DNA from: an uncultured Lachnoanaerobaculum sp.
GTDB lineage: Bacteria > Bacillota > Clostridia > Lachnospirales > Lachnospiraceae
Length of the DNA stretch: 64,000 bases
NCBI GenBank assembly: GCA_937925515.1
Contig: CALALP010000001.1
Span: forward strand, 1-64,000
Direction of reading: 5' to 3'
Under the pieces are notes generated by a model. The model worked only from the letters and a program-made list of their open reading frames with translations, ran no database searches and was not told where the DNA came from. Of the stretch, positions 17,382 to 25,874 are shown in pieces; position 1 is the first letter of the stretch, and each line of letters starts with the position of its first letter. A program made the position numbers and the translations under genes.

Positions 17382-17771
17382 ATGATTAATAAAAATATTG
17401 TAACAAAATTCGCAGCTTTATCTTTAGCAGTAGCTTTAAGTTTAGGTTTCGCAGGAAATGTATTCGCAGATCAATTTATACAACAATACAGAGGCGATAG
17501 GGGTATGTGGATTCAAGCTCTTAATGGTCGATGGTGGTATCAATTAGATGACGGACGTTGGGTTGCTGACGCTTGGCTTAAAGACAATGGGGAATGGTAT
17601 TATTTTGAAACTGACGGCTATATGGCTGCAGGTAGATGGATTCAATATGGAGCAAAAGGTTGGTTCTATGTAGATAAGTCGGGAAAAATGCTTAGAAATA
17701 CAACTACTCCTGACGGATACTATGTAAATGATGTAGGTGCTTGGGTTGACCCTGCAAAGGAAAGAAAATAA
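17382..17771 (+). CDS. Small secreted cell-wall-binding-repeat protein
   Basis: A 129-residue secreted protein with a signal peptide (about 1-29, cleavage near VFADQ) and then only cell-wall/choline-binding-type repeats: RWWYQLDDGRWV, GEWYYFETDGYM, KGWFYVDKSGKM, ending TTPDGYYVNDVGAWV. These repeats bind choline or glycan in the wall. No catalytic domain is attached, so it could be a free wall-binding module or regulator. GGGAGG precedes the ATG. The final block is shared with the larger wall-binding protein at 35595-36605. Confidence 0.88.
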   Translation: MINKNIVTKFAALSLAVALSLGFAGNVFADQFIQQYRGDRGMWIQALNGRWWYQLDDGRWVADAWLKDNGEWYYFETDGYMAAGRWIQYGAKGWFYVDKSGKMLRNTTTPDGYYVNDVGAWVDPAKERK

Positions 17772-17848
17772 CCTATATATAAACTTGAGTTTTTTATAAT
17801 TTAAGTATTTTTGCCAAATTTTTAGCTATGCATCTTGTTTTTAATGGG

Positions 17849-17879
17849 GGGTTCTCCTCGCCGTCGGCGAGGAGAACCC
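17849..17879. repeat. GC-rich perfect palindrome between converging genes
   Basis: GGGTTCTCCTCGCC (17849-17862) is perfectly inverted at 17866-17879 around GTC. It sits between the wall-binding protein gene and mglC, and is strikingly GC-rich for this genome. There is no T run on either side, so it is not a textbook intrinsic terminator, but it may end both transcripts. Confidence 0.7.
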
Positions 17880-17890
17880 ACCAAATCATA

Positions 17891-18871
17891 CTACTTCTTT
17901 TGTATATATTTTCTAATGTCTAATGCTATTGCTATTATAATAACTACACCTTGAACTATGTATTGATAGTCTGTTTTAATTCCAAGAAACTGCATTGAAG
18001 ATTTCAAAAGCTCAAATACTAAAACACCTATAACGCAGCCTGATATTTTACCAATACCACCATTTACAGATACACCACCTATTGTACAAGCGGCGATAGC
18101 CTCAAGCTCATAACCAAGTCCCATGTTTACTGAAGTACCACCTGATTTAGCTCCAAGTAAAAATCCTGCAATCGCATATAAAACAGCCGCTGAAGTATAG
18201 ATTATAACTTTAGTCTTGTTTACATTTACACCTGAAACCTCTGCCGCCGCCTCATTTCCACCTATTGCATACATATATTTTCCATGTCTAGTCATATTAA
18301 ATACAAACCACATTATAAGACCTACAATAAATGCGAAAATAAATAAATATGGTATTCTAAAGAAACTACCTGTTGCAATATTAGTATAATCAGTTCTATA
18401 ACCACCTATTGGAGTTGCATTTGTATAAACAAGACATACTCCATATACTACAAGCTGCATTCCCAATGTTCCTATAAATGCAGGAACATGTAAATATGAT
18501 ATAACTACACCATTTATAAGACCAAATGCTGCACAAATCGCAATAGTTAAAAGCAATACAACAATTATATTCATATCGCCTAAATTCTTGAAAAATTTAT
18601 CTCCAAAATCTGCTTTTTGTAAAAGTGTACCTGCTATACAAGCTGAAAGTCCTACCATACGTCCTGCTGAAAGGTCAGTACCCTTTGTAATAAGACAAGC
18701 TGATACACCGAATGCTATAATAACACGACAAGCAGTATTAACTGATATGTTTGCAAGGTTGTTAAAAGAAAAGAAGTTTTCTCTTGTAAAGCCTGTATAT
18801 AACACCAAAGCCAAAAGAACTATAATTATTCCATTATCCATAAATAGTTTTTTAAAATCAATTTTATTCAT
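17891..18871 (-). CDS. mglC: Galactose/methyl-galactoside ABC transporter permease
   Basis: A 326-residue inner-membrane permease of the ribose/galactose (RbsC/MglC) type with about ten membrane segments. Family blocks include LAGRMVGLSACIAG-like ISACLITKGTDLSAGRMVGL, HVPAFIGTLGMQLVVYG and IGGVSVNGGIGKISG. It forms the channel with two copies driven by MglA. It follows mglA by 13 bases and has AGGGGG upstream. The operon probably ends at the palindrome at 17849-17879. Confidence 0.92.
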   Translation of the reverse strand: MNKIDFKKLFMDNGIIIVLLALVLYTGFTRENFFSFNNLANISVNTACRVIIAFGVSACLITKGTDLSAGRMVGLSACIAGTLLQKADFGDKFFKNLGDMNIIVVLLLTIAICAAFGLINGVVISYLHVPAFIGTLGMQLVVYGVCLVYTNATPIGGYRTDYTNIATGSFFRIPYLFIFAFIVGLIMWFVFNMTRHGKYMYAIGGNEAAAEVSGVNVNKTKVIIYTSAAVLYAIAGFLLGAKSGGTSVNMGLGYELEAIAACTIGGVSVNGGIGKISGCVIGVLVFELLKSSMQFLGIKTDYQYIVQGVVIIIAIALDIRKYIQKK

Positions 18872-18884
18872 AGTATCCCCCTAA

Positions 18885-20396
18885 TTAAAACTTAGTTGCA
18901 AGCGACATAATGTTTTCTTGTGTTGCCTCACTACCTGAAAGTTCGCCTGTTAATTTACCATTACACATAACCATTATTCTATCTGACATACCTAAAAGCT
19001 CAGGCATTTCAGAGGAAATCATAATAATTGACTTCCCTTGTCTTATCAAATCTACCATTATTTGATATATTTCATACTTTGCCCCTATATCAATACCTCT
19101 TGTAGGTTCGTCCATTATAAGTATGTCAGGGTTACTTGCAAGCCACCTTGCAATAATTACTTTTTGCTGATTTCCACCGGATAATGAACCTATAAGTGTC
19201 TTATTACTTGGAGTTTTTATTCTAAGTTTTGCAATGCTTTCATTTACAACTTTAGAAATCTTACCATGATTTAGTATAAAGCCACAATCTAGGTACTGAT
19301 TAAGGGAGGAAATGCCTACATTATCAGAAATTGACAAACAACCAAAAATTCCTGTTCCTCGTCTATCTTCAGTAATCATTCCTAGACCGTCCATAATTCC
19401 GTCCCTAGGTCTTTTAATTTTGACTTCTTTACCTTTTAATTTTACTTTACCACTTTTAATTGTTCTAAGCCCAAAAACTGCCTCCATTATTTCAGAACGT
19501 TGTGCTCCTACAAGTCCACCAAAACCTATAATCTCGCCTTTTCTAAGCTTGAAACTTATATCTTTAAATGAATTTTTGTGAATACTTGTAAGGTTTTCAA
19601 CTTCAAGCACTACCTCTCCTATTGTTCTACCACTTTTTTCAGGATAAATACTTGATAGCTCTCTACCTACCATTTGTTTAATTATTTCTGAGTCTGAAAT
19701 ATTTCTAACTTCCCAACTTCCTACATAAGTTCCGTCCCTCATAATGGTAATGTCATCTGCAATTTCTCTAATTTCTGCCATTTTATGAGAGATATAAATA
19801 AGTGAAACACCTTTTGAACGTAAATCTCTTATAATTCTAAAAAGCCCCTCAACCTCATTTTCAGTAAGTGATGAAGTTGGCTCATCTAAAATAATGATTT
19901 TAGCTCCCATAGAAACAGCTTTTGCAATTTCAACAGACTGCATTTGTGAAATTGAAAGACTGCCAAGTGGTGCTTTAGGATCAAAATCCATTTTTACTTC
20001 ATTTAACCATTTTTTAGAATCTTCATTCATTTTATTATGGTCTACCATAACAGGAATACCTGCTATTTTAACCATTGGGTATCTTCCTAGATACATATTT
20101 TCTGCTATTGTTCTTTCAGGAACAGGCTGTAATTCTTGATGTACCATTGCAAGCCCTTTATGTAAGGCATCATCAGGATTATGAATATTTACTTTTTGTC
20201 CGTCTACATAGACTTCTCCTGTATCCATTGTATATATGCCAAAAAGGCATTTCATTAAAGTAGATTTGCCTGCACCATTTTCCCCCATAAGTGCATGAAC
20301 AGTACCTGCTCTTACATTTAGATTGATATTGTCAAGTGCTTTTACTCCCGGAAAGCTCTTAGATACGCCTTTCATCTGCAATCTGTAATCCGACAT
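18885..20396 (-). CDS. mglA: Galactose/methyl-galactoside ABC transporter ATP-binding protein
   Basis: A 503-residue double ATPase. The first cassette has Walker A GENGAGKS and signature LSISQ; the second has a degenerate Walker A region (GFGGLVGAQRSE), as normal for MglA/RbsA/XylG proteins, with signature LSGGNQQK and Walker B ILIMDEPTRGIDIGAK. It powers sugar import through MglC. AAAGGAG precedes the ATG. A strong hairpin separates it from mglB upstream, suggesting lower expression of mglA-mglC than of mglB. Confidence 0.95.
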   Translation of the reverse strand: MSDYRLQMKGVSKSFPGVKALDNINLNVRAGTVHALMGENGAGKSTLMKCLFGIYTMDTGEVYVDGQKVNIHNPDDALHKGLAMVHQELQPVPERTIAENMYLGRYPMVKIAGIPVMVDHNKMNEDSKKWLNEVKMDFDPKAPLGSLSISQMQSVEIAKAVSMGAKIIILDEPTSSLTENEVEGLFRIIRDLRSKGVSLIYISHKMAEIREIADDITIMRDGTYVGSWEVRNISDSEIIKQMVGRELSSIYPEKSGRTIGEVVLEVENLTSIHKNSFKDISFKLRKGEIIGFGGLVGAQRSEIMEAVFGLRTIKSGKVKLKGKEVKIKRPRDGIMDGLGMITEDRRGTGIFGCLSISDNVGISSLNQYLDCGFILNHGKISKVVNESIAKLRIKTPSNKTLIGSLSGGNQQKVIIARWLASNPDILIMDEPTRGIDIGAKYEIYQIMVDLIRQGKSIIMISSEMPELLGMSDRIMVMCNGKLTGELSGSEATQENIMSLATKF

Positions 20397-20413
20397 TCTA
20401 ATCTCCTTTCAAG

Positions 20414-20448
20414 AAATGGGTGTGCCATAAAGACTGACACACCCATTT
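20414..20448 (-). terminator. Intercistronic hairpin between mglB and mglA
   Basis: AAATGGGTGTG (20414-20424) pairs perfectly with CACACCCATTT (20438-20448). It has no long T run in the transcribed direction and lies just before the mglA ribosome binding site. In binding-protein transporter operons such hairpins often protect the binding-protein mRNA or partly terminate; that role is inferred. Confidence 0.7.
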
Positions 20449-20505
20449 AAAAATAACGGTCTTATGAATTATCTATTATGACCTTTTAACCAATCATTTC
20501 TAGCT

Positions 20506-21639
20506 TTATTTTACTTTATTAAGTATCTCAGCTGCATTGTCCTTTGTAACCTTAACATAGTCTACCATATTTACAGGATCTACCGGTTTACCGTTTACAA
20601 AATCTGCCGCTTTATCAGCTGCTGTCTTAGCCTGTCCAAGGAAGTCATTAAATACTGTTCCTGTCATCTTATCTTCTGAAATATCTTGGCAAGCCTCTGC
20701 AAGTGCGTCAACACCTACTAAATAGATATCTTTATTAACTGTTCTGCCTGCTGCATCAATAGCTTGTTTAGCACCAAGTGCCATAGCATCGTTGTTTGAG
20801 AATATAACTTCAACCTTATCGCCATGTTGTGTTAAAGCGTCTTGTGTAATCTGCTGACCTTTTGCCTGATCCCAATCTCCACGTTGCTTAACTAATTCTT
20901 CAACCTCAACTCCTGCTTTCTTAAGTGCCTCGATTGAAAATTGTGTTCTATATTGTGCGTCTACATTCTCAGGATCACCTTGAATCATAATGTAGCTAAC
21001 TTTACCGTCGCCATTTATATCGCCCTTATTAGCAAGTTCAGCGATTTCTTCGCCTTGGAAAGTACCTGACTGACGAGCATCTGCTCCTACATAAGTAGCC
21101 TTGATATTTTCCTTTGCCCATCTTTCTTCCTCTGCCGCATCAGGCTCACGGTTGATATATACAACAGGTATACCTGCCTTATTTGCAAGGTCTGTAACAG
21201 TAGGAGCTGATGATGCTTGAACAAGGTTAAGAATCATAACATCAACACCACTTGTGATAAAGTTGTTAATCTGATTTGTCTGCTCTGCCTGATCGCCTTT
21301 ACCGTCTTGAATTGTTATATTATTCTTTGAAAATCCAAGTTCTTCTACAAGGTATCTCTCAAGCTCTGTACGATAAAGTGTCATAAAGTTATCATCAAAT
21401 TTATAAATTGAAATACCTACTTTAACATCTTTTAAATCTTTCCCTGCTTTATCAGCTGCTGCCTTTGTTTCTTCAGCTTTGCTCTCTGCCGCTTTTGTTG
21501 TTTCTTCTGCTTTGCTTTCTGCTGCCTTTGTTGTTTCCTCTGCTTTGGTTTCTGCTGGCTTAGCATTATTGCAAGCTGCAAGTGAAAATACCATACATGA
21601 TGCAAGTGAAAGTGCTACAATTTTCTTTGTTAATCTCAT
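20506..21639 (-). CDS. mglB: Galactose/glucose-binding lipoprotein of the Mgl transporter
   Basis: A 377-residue substrate-binding lipoprotein. The lipobox LAAC puts the acylated Cys at 23; a linker follows with the 11-residue unit AEETTKAAESK repeated nearly perfectly, then the galactose/glucose-binding fold. GDINGDGKVSY is the EF-hand-like calcium loop of GGBP; RGDWDQAKGQ, FSNNDAMALGA and VGVDAL are sugar-contacting blocks. ATG 21639 has AAGGAGGATATT upstream; the frame opens 24 bases earlier without a ribosome binding site. First gene of mglB-mglA-mglC, likely controlled by the LytS/YesN system encoded upstream. Confidence 0.94.
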   Translation of the reverse strand: MRLTKKIVALSLASCMVFSLAACNNAKPAETKAEETTKAAESKAEETTKAAESKAEETKAAADKAGKDLKDVKVGISIYKFDDNFMTLYRTELERYLVEELGFSKNNITIQDGKGDQAEQTNQINNFITSGVDVMILNLVQASSAPTVTDLANKAGIPVVYINREPDAAEEERWAKENIKATYVGADARQSGTFQGEEIAELANKGDINGDGKVSYIMIQGDPENVDAQYRTQFSIEALKKAGVEVEELVKQRGDWDQAKGQQITQDALTQHGDKVEVIFSNNDAMALGAKQAIDAAGRTVNKDIYLVGVDALAEACQDISEDKMTGTVFNDFLGQAKTAADKAADFVNGKPVDPVNMVDYVKVTKDNAAEILNKVK

Positions 21640-21996
21640 AATATCCTCCTTAACATAAAACACATTGTTGTTTTACTTATTGTTAATAGCTTACCTCATA
21701 AATATAATATTATTTGTGCAATTTTTCCATGCATTTTTTTTTTAACAATTATCAAAATTTTGTCAGTAGTATTTATGTATGTTTTTTTGTTTTTTTATTA
21801 AAAAAATATATGATATATTTTTAATTGGGCTTTATAGAATCTTTTTTGCTACAAGAAATATATTTGTACATTTTTACAGAAAACAACAAGATGTTGAGTA
21901 ATTAGTGATTTATGTAGATTTGGGAAAACAAATTATTTTATATTTACAAAGTTTAAATGGGATTTTCCTAGCCTTAGCGAGGAAAATCCCATAGCT
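21640..21996. other. Upstream region of mglB
   Basis: About 360 bases, very AT-rich, between the sensing genes and mglB. It contains poly-T/poly-A runs (21735-21805) and the palindrome at 21957-21992. A minus-strand -10-like TATTATATT lies near 21703-21712, but no convincing -35 was found, which fits an activator-dependent promoter (inference). No ORF was seen. Confidence 0.5.
21957..21992. repeat. Perfect palindrome downstream of the sugar-sensing genes
   Basis: ATGGGATTTTCCT (21957-21969) is perfectly inverted at 21980-21992 around a ten-base loop. It begins four bases past the stop of the gene at 21997 and probably ends the sensing operon before the mglB promoter. In look it resembles the palindromes at 17849, 12432 and 28131, which share a GGGA.TT or GGG.TTCTCC arm start. 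Confidence 0.65.
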
Positions 21997-23049
21997 TTAG
22001 TTATTAGAATATAAAGAATCCTTACTAAGAGAACTTAAAATCTCTTGACCTACAAGGTAGTACCTATCATCAGTAATTCTTTCTTGTATCTCCTTTGGTA
22101 TCTGTCTATTTCTTGCATTTGCAACTGCTATCTCTATAACAGCCTTTGCATACTCATCTTTTTTTACTGCAACAGTACCTAGAAGTTTCCCTGAATTTAC
22201 GGCTTGAATTGCAGCAGGTACTCCGTCAATTCCAACTAATTTGATACCTCTACTTTCACTTAATCTCTCGATAGCATCTATTGCACCAAGTGCCATATCA
22301 TCATTATTTGAAATTACAAGTTCTATCTGCTCCGGATAATTCAAAAGCCACATTTCCATAAGTGCAGAGCTTTGAGTTCTTTCCCAGTTTGCAATACCTC
22401 CGTCAATTTTATTAAGAGGTATACCACCGTCTTTTAGAGTTTTTATAGACCATTCAGTCCTTACTATGGAATCTTGATGTCCCGGTTCTCCCTCTAAAAG
22501 CACATAATTTACAACTCCGTCCCCATTTAAATCAAGAATTTTAGGGTCTTTTTTATATGCCTCCAATAAAATACTTCCCTCAAGCACTGCAGACTCCTTA
22601 GGGTCTGAACCTATATAGTAAAAATTATCTGAACGCTTGATATCCCCCTCCATAGGCTTTCTATTAAAAAACACTACCGGAGTCTTATTTGAAACTGCCG
22701 GATTTATAATGCCTGAAGTATCTGTTCTATCAACAGGATTTACACAAAGAACATCATAACCTAAAGCAATGAATCTCTCCACCTGCCTATTTTGGGTACT
22801 CTGATTATCATTAGCATCTACTACTTCAAGATAAATTTTAATTTTGTTCTTCCTTTCGTATTCCTTAGCATATTCTTCTATGGACTTTCTTAAATCTGAT
22901 ATAAATGTATCATCACTTTTATATAAGCTAATACCTATTCTGACTGATTCTTTTTGCCCTGAACCTGTATTATGTGCATAATAAAGTCTTATTCCTATCC
23001 CTACAATTATTAAAATTATTATAACAAAAACATTTTTCTTCTTAAGCAT
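21997..23049 (-). CDS. Membrane-anchored galactose-binding-protein homologue (probable co-sensor)
   Basis: A 350-residue protein with an uncleaved-looking N-terminal membrane segment (about 6-24) and a complete periplasmic-binding-protein fold of the galactose/glucose type: VRIGISLYKSDDTFI, a calcium loop LDLNGDGVVNY, GIANWERTQS, ISNNDDMALGAIDA and LVGIDGV. It parallels mglB closely but lacks a lipobox and is encoded with the kinase, not the transporter. By analogy with the Clostridium XylFII-LytS pair it probably senses sugar and signals through the kinase; this is inference. AGGAGG precedes the ATG. Confidence 0.82.
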   Translation of the reverse strand: MLKKKNVFVIIILIIVGIGIRLYYAHNTGSGQKESVRIGISLYKSDDTFISDLRKSIEEYAKEYERKNKIKIYLEVVDANDNQSTQNRQVERFIALGYDVLCVNPVDRTDTSGIINPAVSNKTPVVFFNRKPMEGDIKRSDNFYYIGSDPKESAVLEGSILLEAYKKDPKILDLNGDGVVNYVLLEGEPGHQDSIVRTEWSIKTLKDGGIPLNKIDGGIANWERTQSSALMEMWLLNYPEQIELVISNNDDMALGAIDAIERLSESRGIKLVGIDGVPAAIQAVNSGKLLGTVAVKKDEYAKAVIEIAVANARNRQIPKEIQERITDDRYYLVGQEILSSLSKDSLYSNN

Positions 23050-23057
23050 AAGACCTC

Positions 23058-24053
23058 CTAATCAATCGGATAGAGCATTTTCATAAATCTTTCCTCTCTT
23101 AAGTCCTTTGAAGTAATATAATAATTTTCAAGTAACTCCTGACTCTTAGTTCCAAAAATCTTTATCTGACTTATAGCATTTTCAACTGACAAATACCCCT
23201 CACTGTATTCGTCCCATACTACAAGACCATTTATAATCCCCTCCTCTAAATTGCTTAATATAGATGTGGTATTACCCAAACCATAAATACCTGAAATAAA
23301 CCACCTATATTTTGGCTTTAGTTTAACTATATCTGAAATTTCAAGCAAACTACTTTTATCAAGGCATATTACAAATGCTGAATTATCTTCCCCTGAAAAG
23401 TTTTCAAGTTTATTACTAAATTCAGTTCCTTTTTCATCAACAGCCATTTCCTCTACTAGAAATCCCTCATCTAATAATCTTTCAGAAATTGTTTCTTCCA
23501 AAACAGTATTATAGCCTCCTAAACTTTTAGAATAAACTATATAAGCAAATCTAGCCTTATTTTTATCTTTTCTTTCTTCAATGACTGCATCTGCAAGTTT
23601 TTCTCCTACCTCTTTGTAGTCAACACTTACACTACTTATTTTATTAGACATATCTTTATATTCAAAAAATACCAAAGGAGTAGACTTGCCTTTATTTGTA
23701 GTGGCAGATACTATTCTTTCAGAAACTCCCTTACCACATACCGGAGCTACCAAAAGTGCCTTAGCACCACCCTCAATTTCTTCTTTTATTCTTATAACTT
23801 GATCCTCTAAATTTCCATTTTCAAAAAGAGTAATAAAGTTAATATCTACATTATATTCACTGGCAGCTCTGTCAACCCCTCTTCTAAAATTAACAAATTT
23901 ACTTTCTCCAACTTCATTTACTATTATAGATACAGGGTAAAAAACAGGTTTATTTTCTTTTATAATCCAATCTGTTGTGGAAGTTATAAAAGAAAGAACT
24001 GCCATAATAAAAATAGCAACTATAAATACTTTCTCAAATTTATAATTATTCAT
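23058..24053 (-). CDS. Second membrane-anchored periplasmic-binding-type protein
   Basis: A 331-residue protein with one N-terminal membrane segment (about 8-25) and a divergent type-1 periplasmic-binding fold (PVSIIVNEVGESKFVNF, GAKALLVAPV, SVSVDYKEVGEKLADAV). It lacks the calcium loop and the Trp/Asp sugar-contact motifs of its downstream neighbour, so its ligand may differ or it may bind none. Its ATG overlaps the kinase stop codon and the next gene starts nine bases later, tying both binding proteins to the kinase. A role as extracytoplasmic sensor subunit is inferred from position. Confidence 0.72.
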   Translation of the reverse strand: MNNYKFEKVFIVAIFIMAVLSFITSTTDWIIKENKPVFYPVSIIVNEVGESKFVNFRRGVDRAASEYNVDINFITLFENGNLEDQVIRIKEEIEGGAKALLVAPVCGKGVSERIVSATTNKGKSTPLVFFEYKDMSNKISSVSVDYKEVGEKLADAVIEERKDKNKARFAYIVYSKSLGGYNTVLEETISERLLDEGFLVEEMAVDEKGTEFSNKLENFSGEDNSAFVICLDKSSLLEISDIVKLKPKYRWFISGIYGLGNTTSILSNLEEGIINGLVVWDEYSEGYLSVENAISQIKIFGTKSQELLENYYITSKDLREERFMKMLYPID

Positions 24054-25863
24054 TTTGTCCCTTTACCTGCCTACCATTTTTAGGCATATACCTCTTTACG
24101 GGAATATGAATATAAACCTCTGTTCCTACATCAAGTTCAGAACGAATAAAAAGTCCGTACTCTGCACCAAAATAAAGCTTTATTCTCTCATTTACATTCT
24201 TTACTCCTATGCCTGAACCTCTTTTACTCTGAACTTTTTTAGTATCACTTGACAAAAGGTTGTCCATAGTTTCCTGTGTCATTCCCGGGCCGTTATCCTT
24301 TACCATAAAATACAGTTCCTGATTTTCAACCCATACCTTTATTTCTATAAGTCCCTCACCCTCCATATATTCCATGCCATGATAAATAGCATTTTCAACT
24401 ATTGGCTGTAGCATTATCTTAAGTGATTCTGTATTTTCTGCATCTACATTTGGAGAAATATCAATAGTATACTCAAACTTACTTCTCATTCTAATTGACT
24501 GAATCATAAGGTAGTTTCTGACATGTTCAATTTCATTTTTAACATTTATAATAGTTTCTCCCTCACTAAGTGCTACTCTAAAAAACTTAGCTAAAGATGT
24601 AACCATTTTAACTGCTACTTCAGCCTTTTCAGACTCAATCATCCATACTATTGACTCCAAAGTATTATATAAGAAATGAGGGTTTATCTGCTCTTGCAAT
24701 ACTTCAAATTCTTTTTTCATCTTGAGTTCATGTTCTTCATCTAAATCTTTCATAAGCTTTTTTATTCTAAGCCTTAGCTCATTTACAGAACTTCCAAGAT
24801 GTTGAATTTCATAATAACCACCTATATAAACTCTTGCATCTAAGTTTCCTCTATCAAGTTCATTAACAGACTTTTCTAGTTCACTTATAGGTTTTGTAAT
24901 TCTTATTGAAATATAGCCATTTGCAAGTGAAACAAGAAGTATAATTATTATAAATATAAATACAAGGAAAAATATATCCTTTGTTAGGTTAAATGAAATG
25001 CCTAAGTTAGTCATTACTCCAACTACTCTCCAACCGGTATAGCCAACAGTTTTTATGATTACAGTTCTGTTTTGGTTATCAAATCTTTCTTCATAAGTTC
25101 CGTCCGGTTGATTTTTAACCTGCATATTATTTTCTTTAAATATATTAGCAGATACTAAACTCCCCTTTGGGTGCCAGATAATATTACCGTCTGCGTCCAT
25201 AAGATAGACATATCCACTTTTCCCAAGCTTAACATTACTTATAAGTTCATCAAGCCCTGAATAATTTAAATCAATAAGTAAAACTGCCTGTTCTGTTTTG
25301 CCGTCTTTGGTTACTTCAACTGCACGAGTAAGTTTATTGACCCACTTATATTGATTTTCAGCAATGTCAAAAATATATTGCACTTCAGGATTAAAAAAGT
25401 GAACTGTATCAGGTTCTTCCAGGGTTTTACTAAACCATTCCTCTTTATTTACTTTATATCCTGTCCTAATCCTAGAGGCAGGCACAACCTCCAACAGCTC
25501 TCCTGCCTTAGAAATTAATGCTATATCTTCGACAATTACCTTGTTTCCCTCTCTTAACAAAGCCAGCTTTCCTACTACATCTTGAGTTTCGTCATCTAAA
25601 TCTGTATTTTTTATAACTCCGTAATATGCTGAATTTGAAAGTCTTATTGCATTTCTTATATAGGATTCTACCGATAAATTGATTTGATTTACTCTTCCTA
25701 TGCTATCTTCACGAACAGTTTTAGTAAGGGAACTCGAAAGTTTTATATACATTGCAAGCCCAAGTAAGCATACTGCAACAAGTGCTGTAAATGTAAAATA
25801 ACCGTAAATCGAGTTCCTTATACTCTGTTCTTTGGTCTTTTTAATGACTTTTTCACTAGACAT
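24046..25863 (-). CDS. Sensor histidine kinase, LytS/YesM type
   Basis: A 605-residue membrane kinase: first membrane segment about 22-42, an extracytoplasmic Cache-like sensor (about 43-295, with SGYVYLMDADGNIIWHP), second segment about 297-317, a HAMP-like linker, then the His_kinase block EQINPHFLYNTLESI with phospho-acceptor His396 and an HATPase domain (PIVENAIYHG, KDNGPGM, GSGIGVKNVNERI). It would phosphorylate the YesN-type regulator encoded just upstream. No clear ribosome binding site is seen before the ATG at 25863, so translation may be coupled to the upstream gene. Confidence 0.92.
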   Translation of the reverse strand: MSSEKVIKKTKEQSIRNSIYGYFTFTALVAVCLLGLAMYIKLSSSLTKTVREDSIGRVNQINLSVESYIRNAIRLSNSAYYGVIKNTDLDDETQDVVGKLALLREGNKVIVEDIALISKAGELLEVVPASRIRTGYKVNKEEWFSKTLEEPDTVHFFNPEVQYIFDIAENQYKWVNKLTRAVEVTKDGKTEQAVLLIDLNYSGLDELISNVKLGKSGYVYLMDADGNIIWHPKGSLVSANIFKENNMQVKNQPDGTYEERFDNQNRTVIIKTVGYTGWRVVGVMTNLGISFNLTKDIFFLVFIFIIIILLVSLANGYISIRITKPISELEKSVNELDRGNLDARVYIGGYYEIQHLGSSVNELRLRIKKLMKDLDEEHELKMKKEFEVLQEQINPHFLYNTLESIVWMIESEKAEVAVKMVTSLAKFFRVALSEGETIINVKNEIEHVRNYLMIQSIRMRSKFEYTIDISPNVDAENTESLKIMLQPIVENAIYHGMEYMEGEGLIEIKVWVENQELYFMVKDNGPGMTQETMDNLLSSDTKKVQSKRGSGIGVKNVNERIKLYFGAEYGLFIRSELDVGTEVYIHIPVKRYMPKNGRQVKGQNE

Positions 25864-25874
25864 AATATTTTAAA

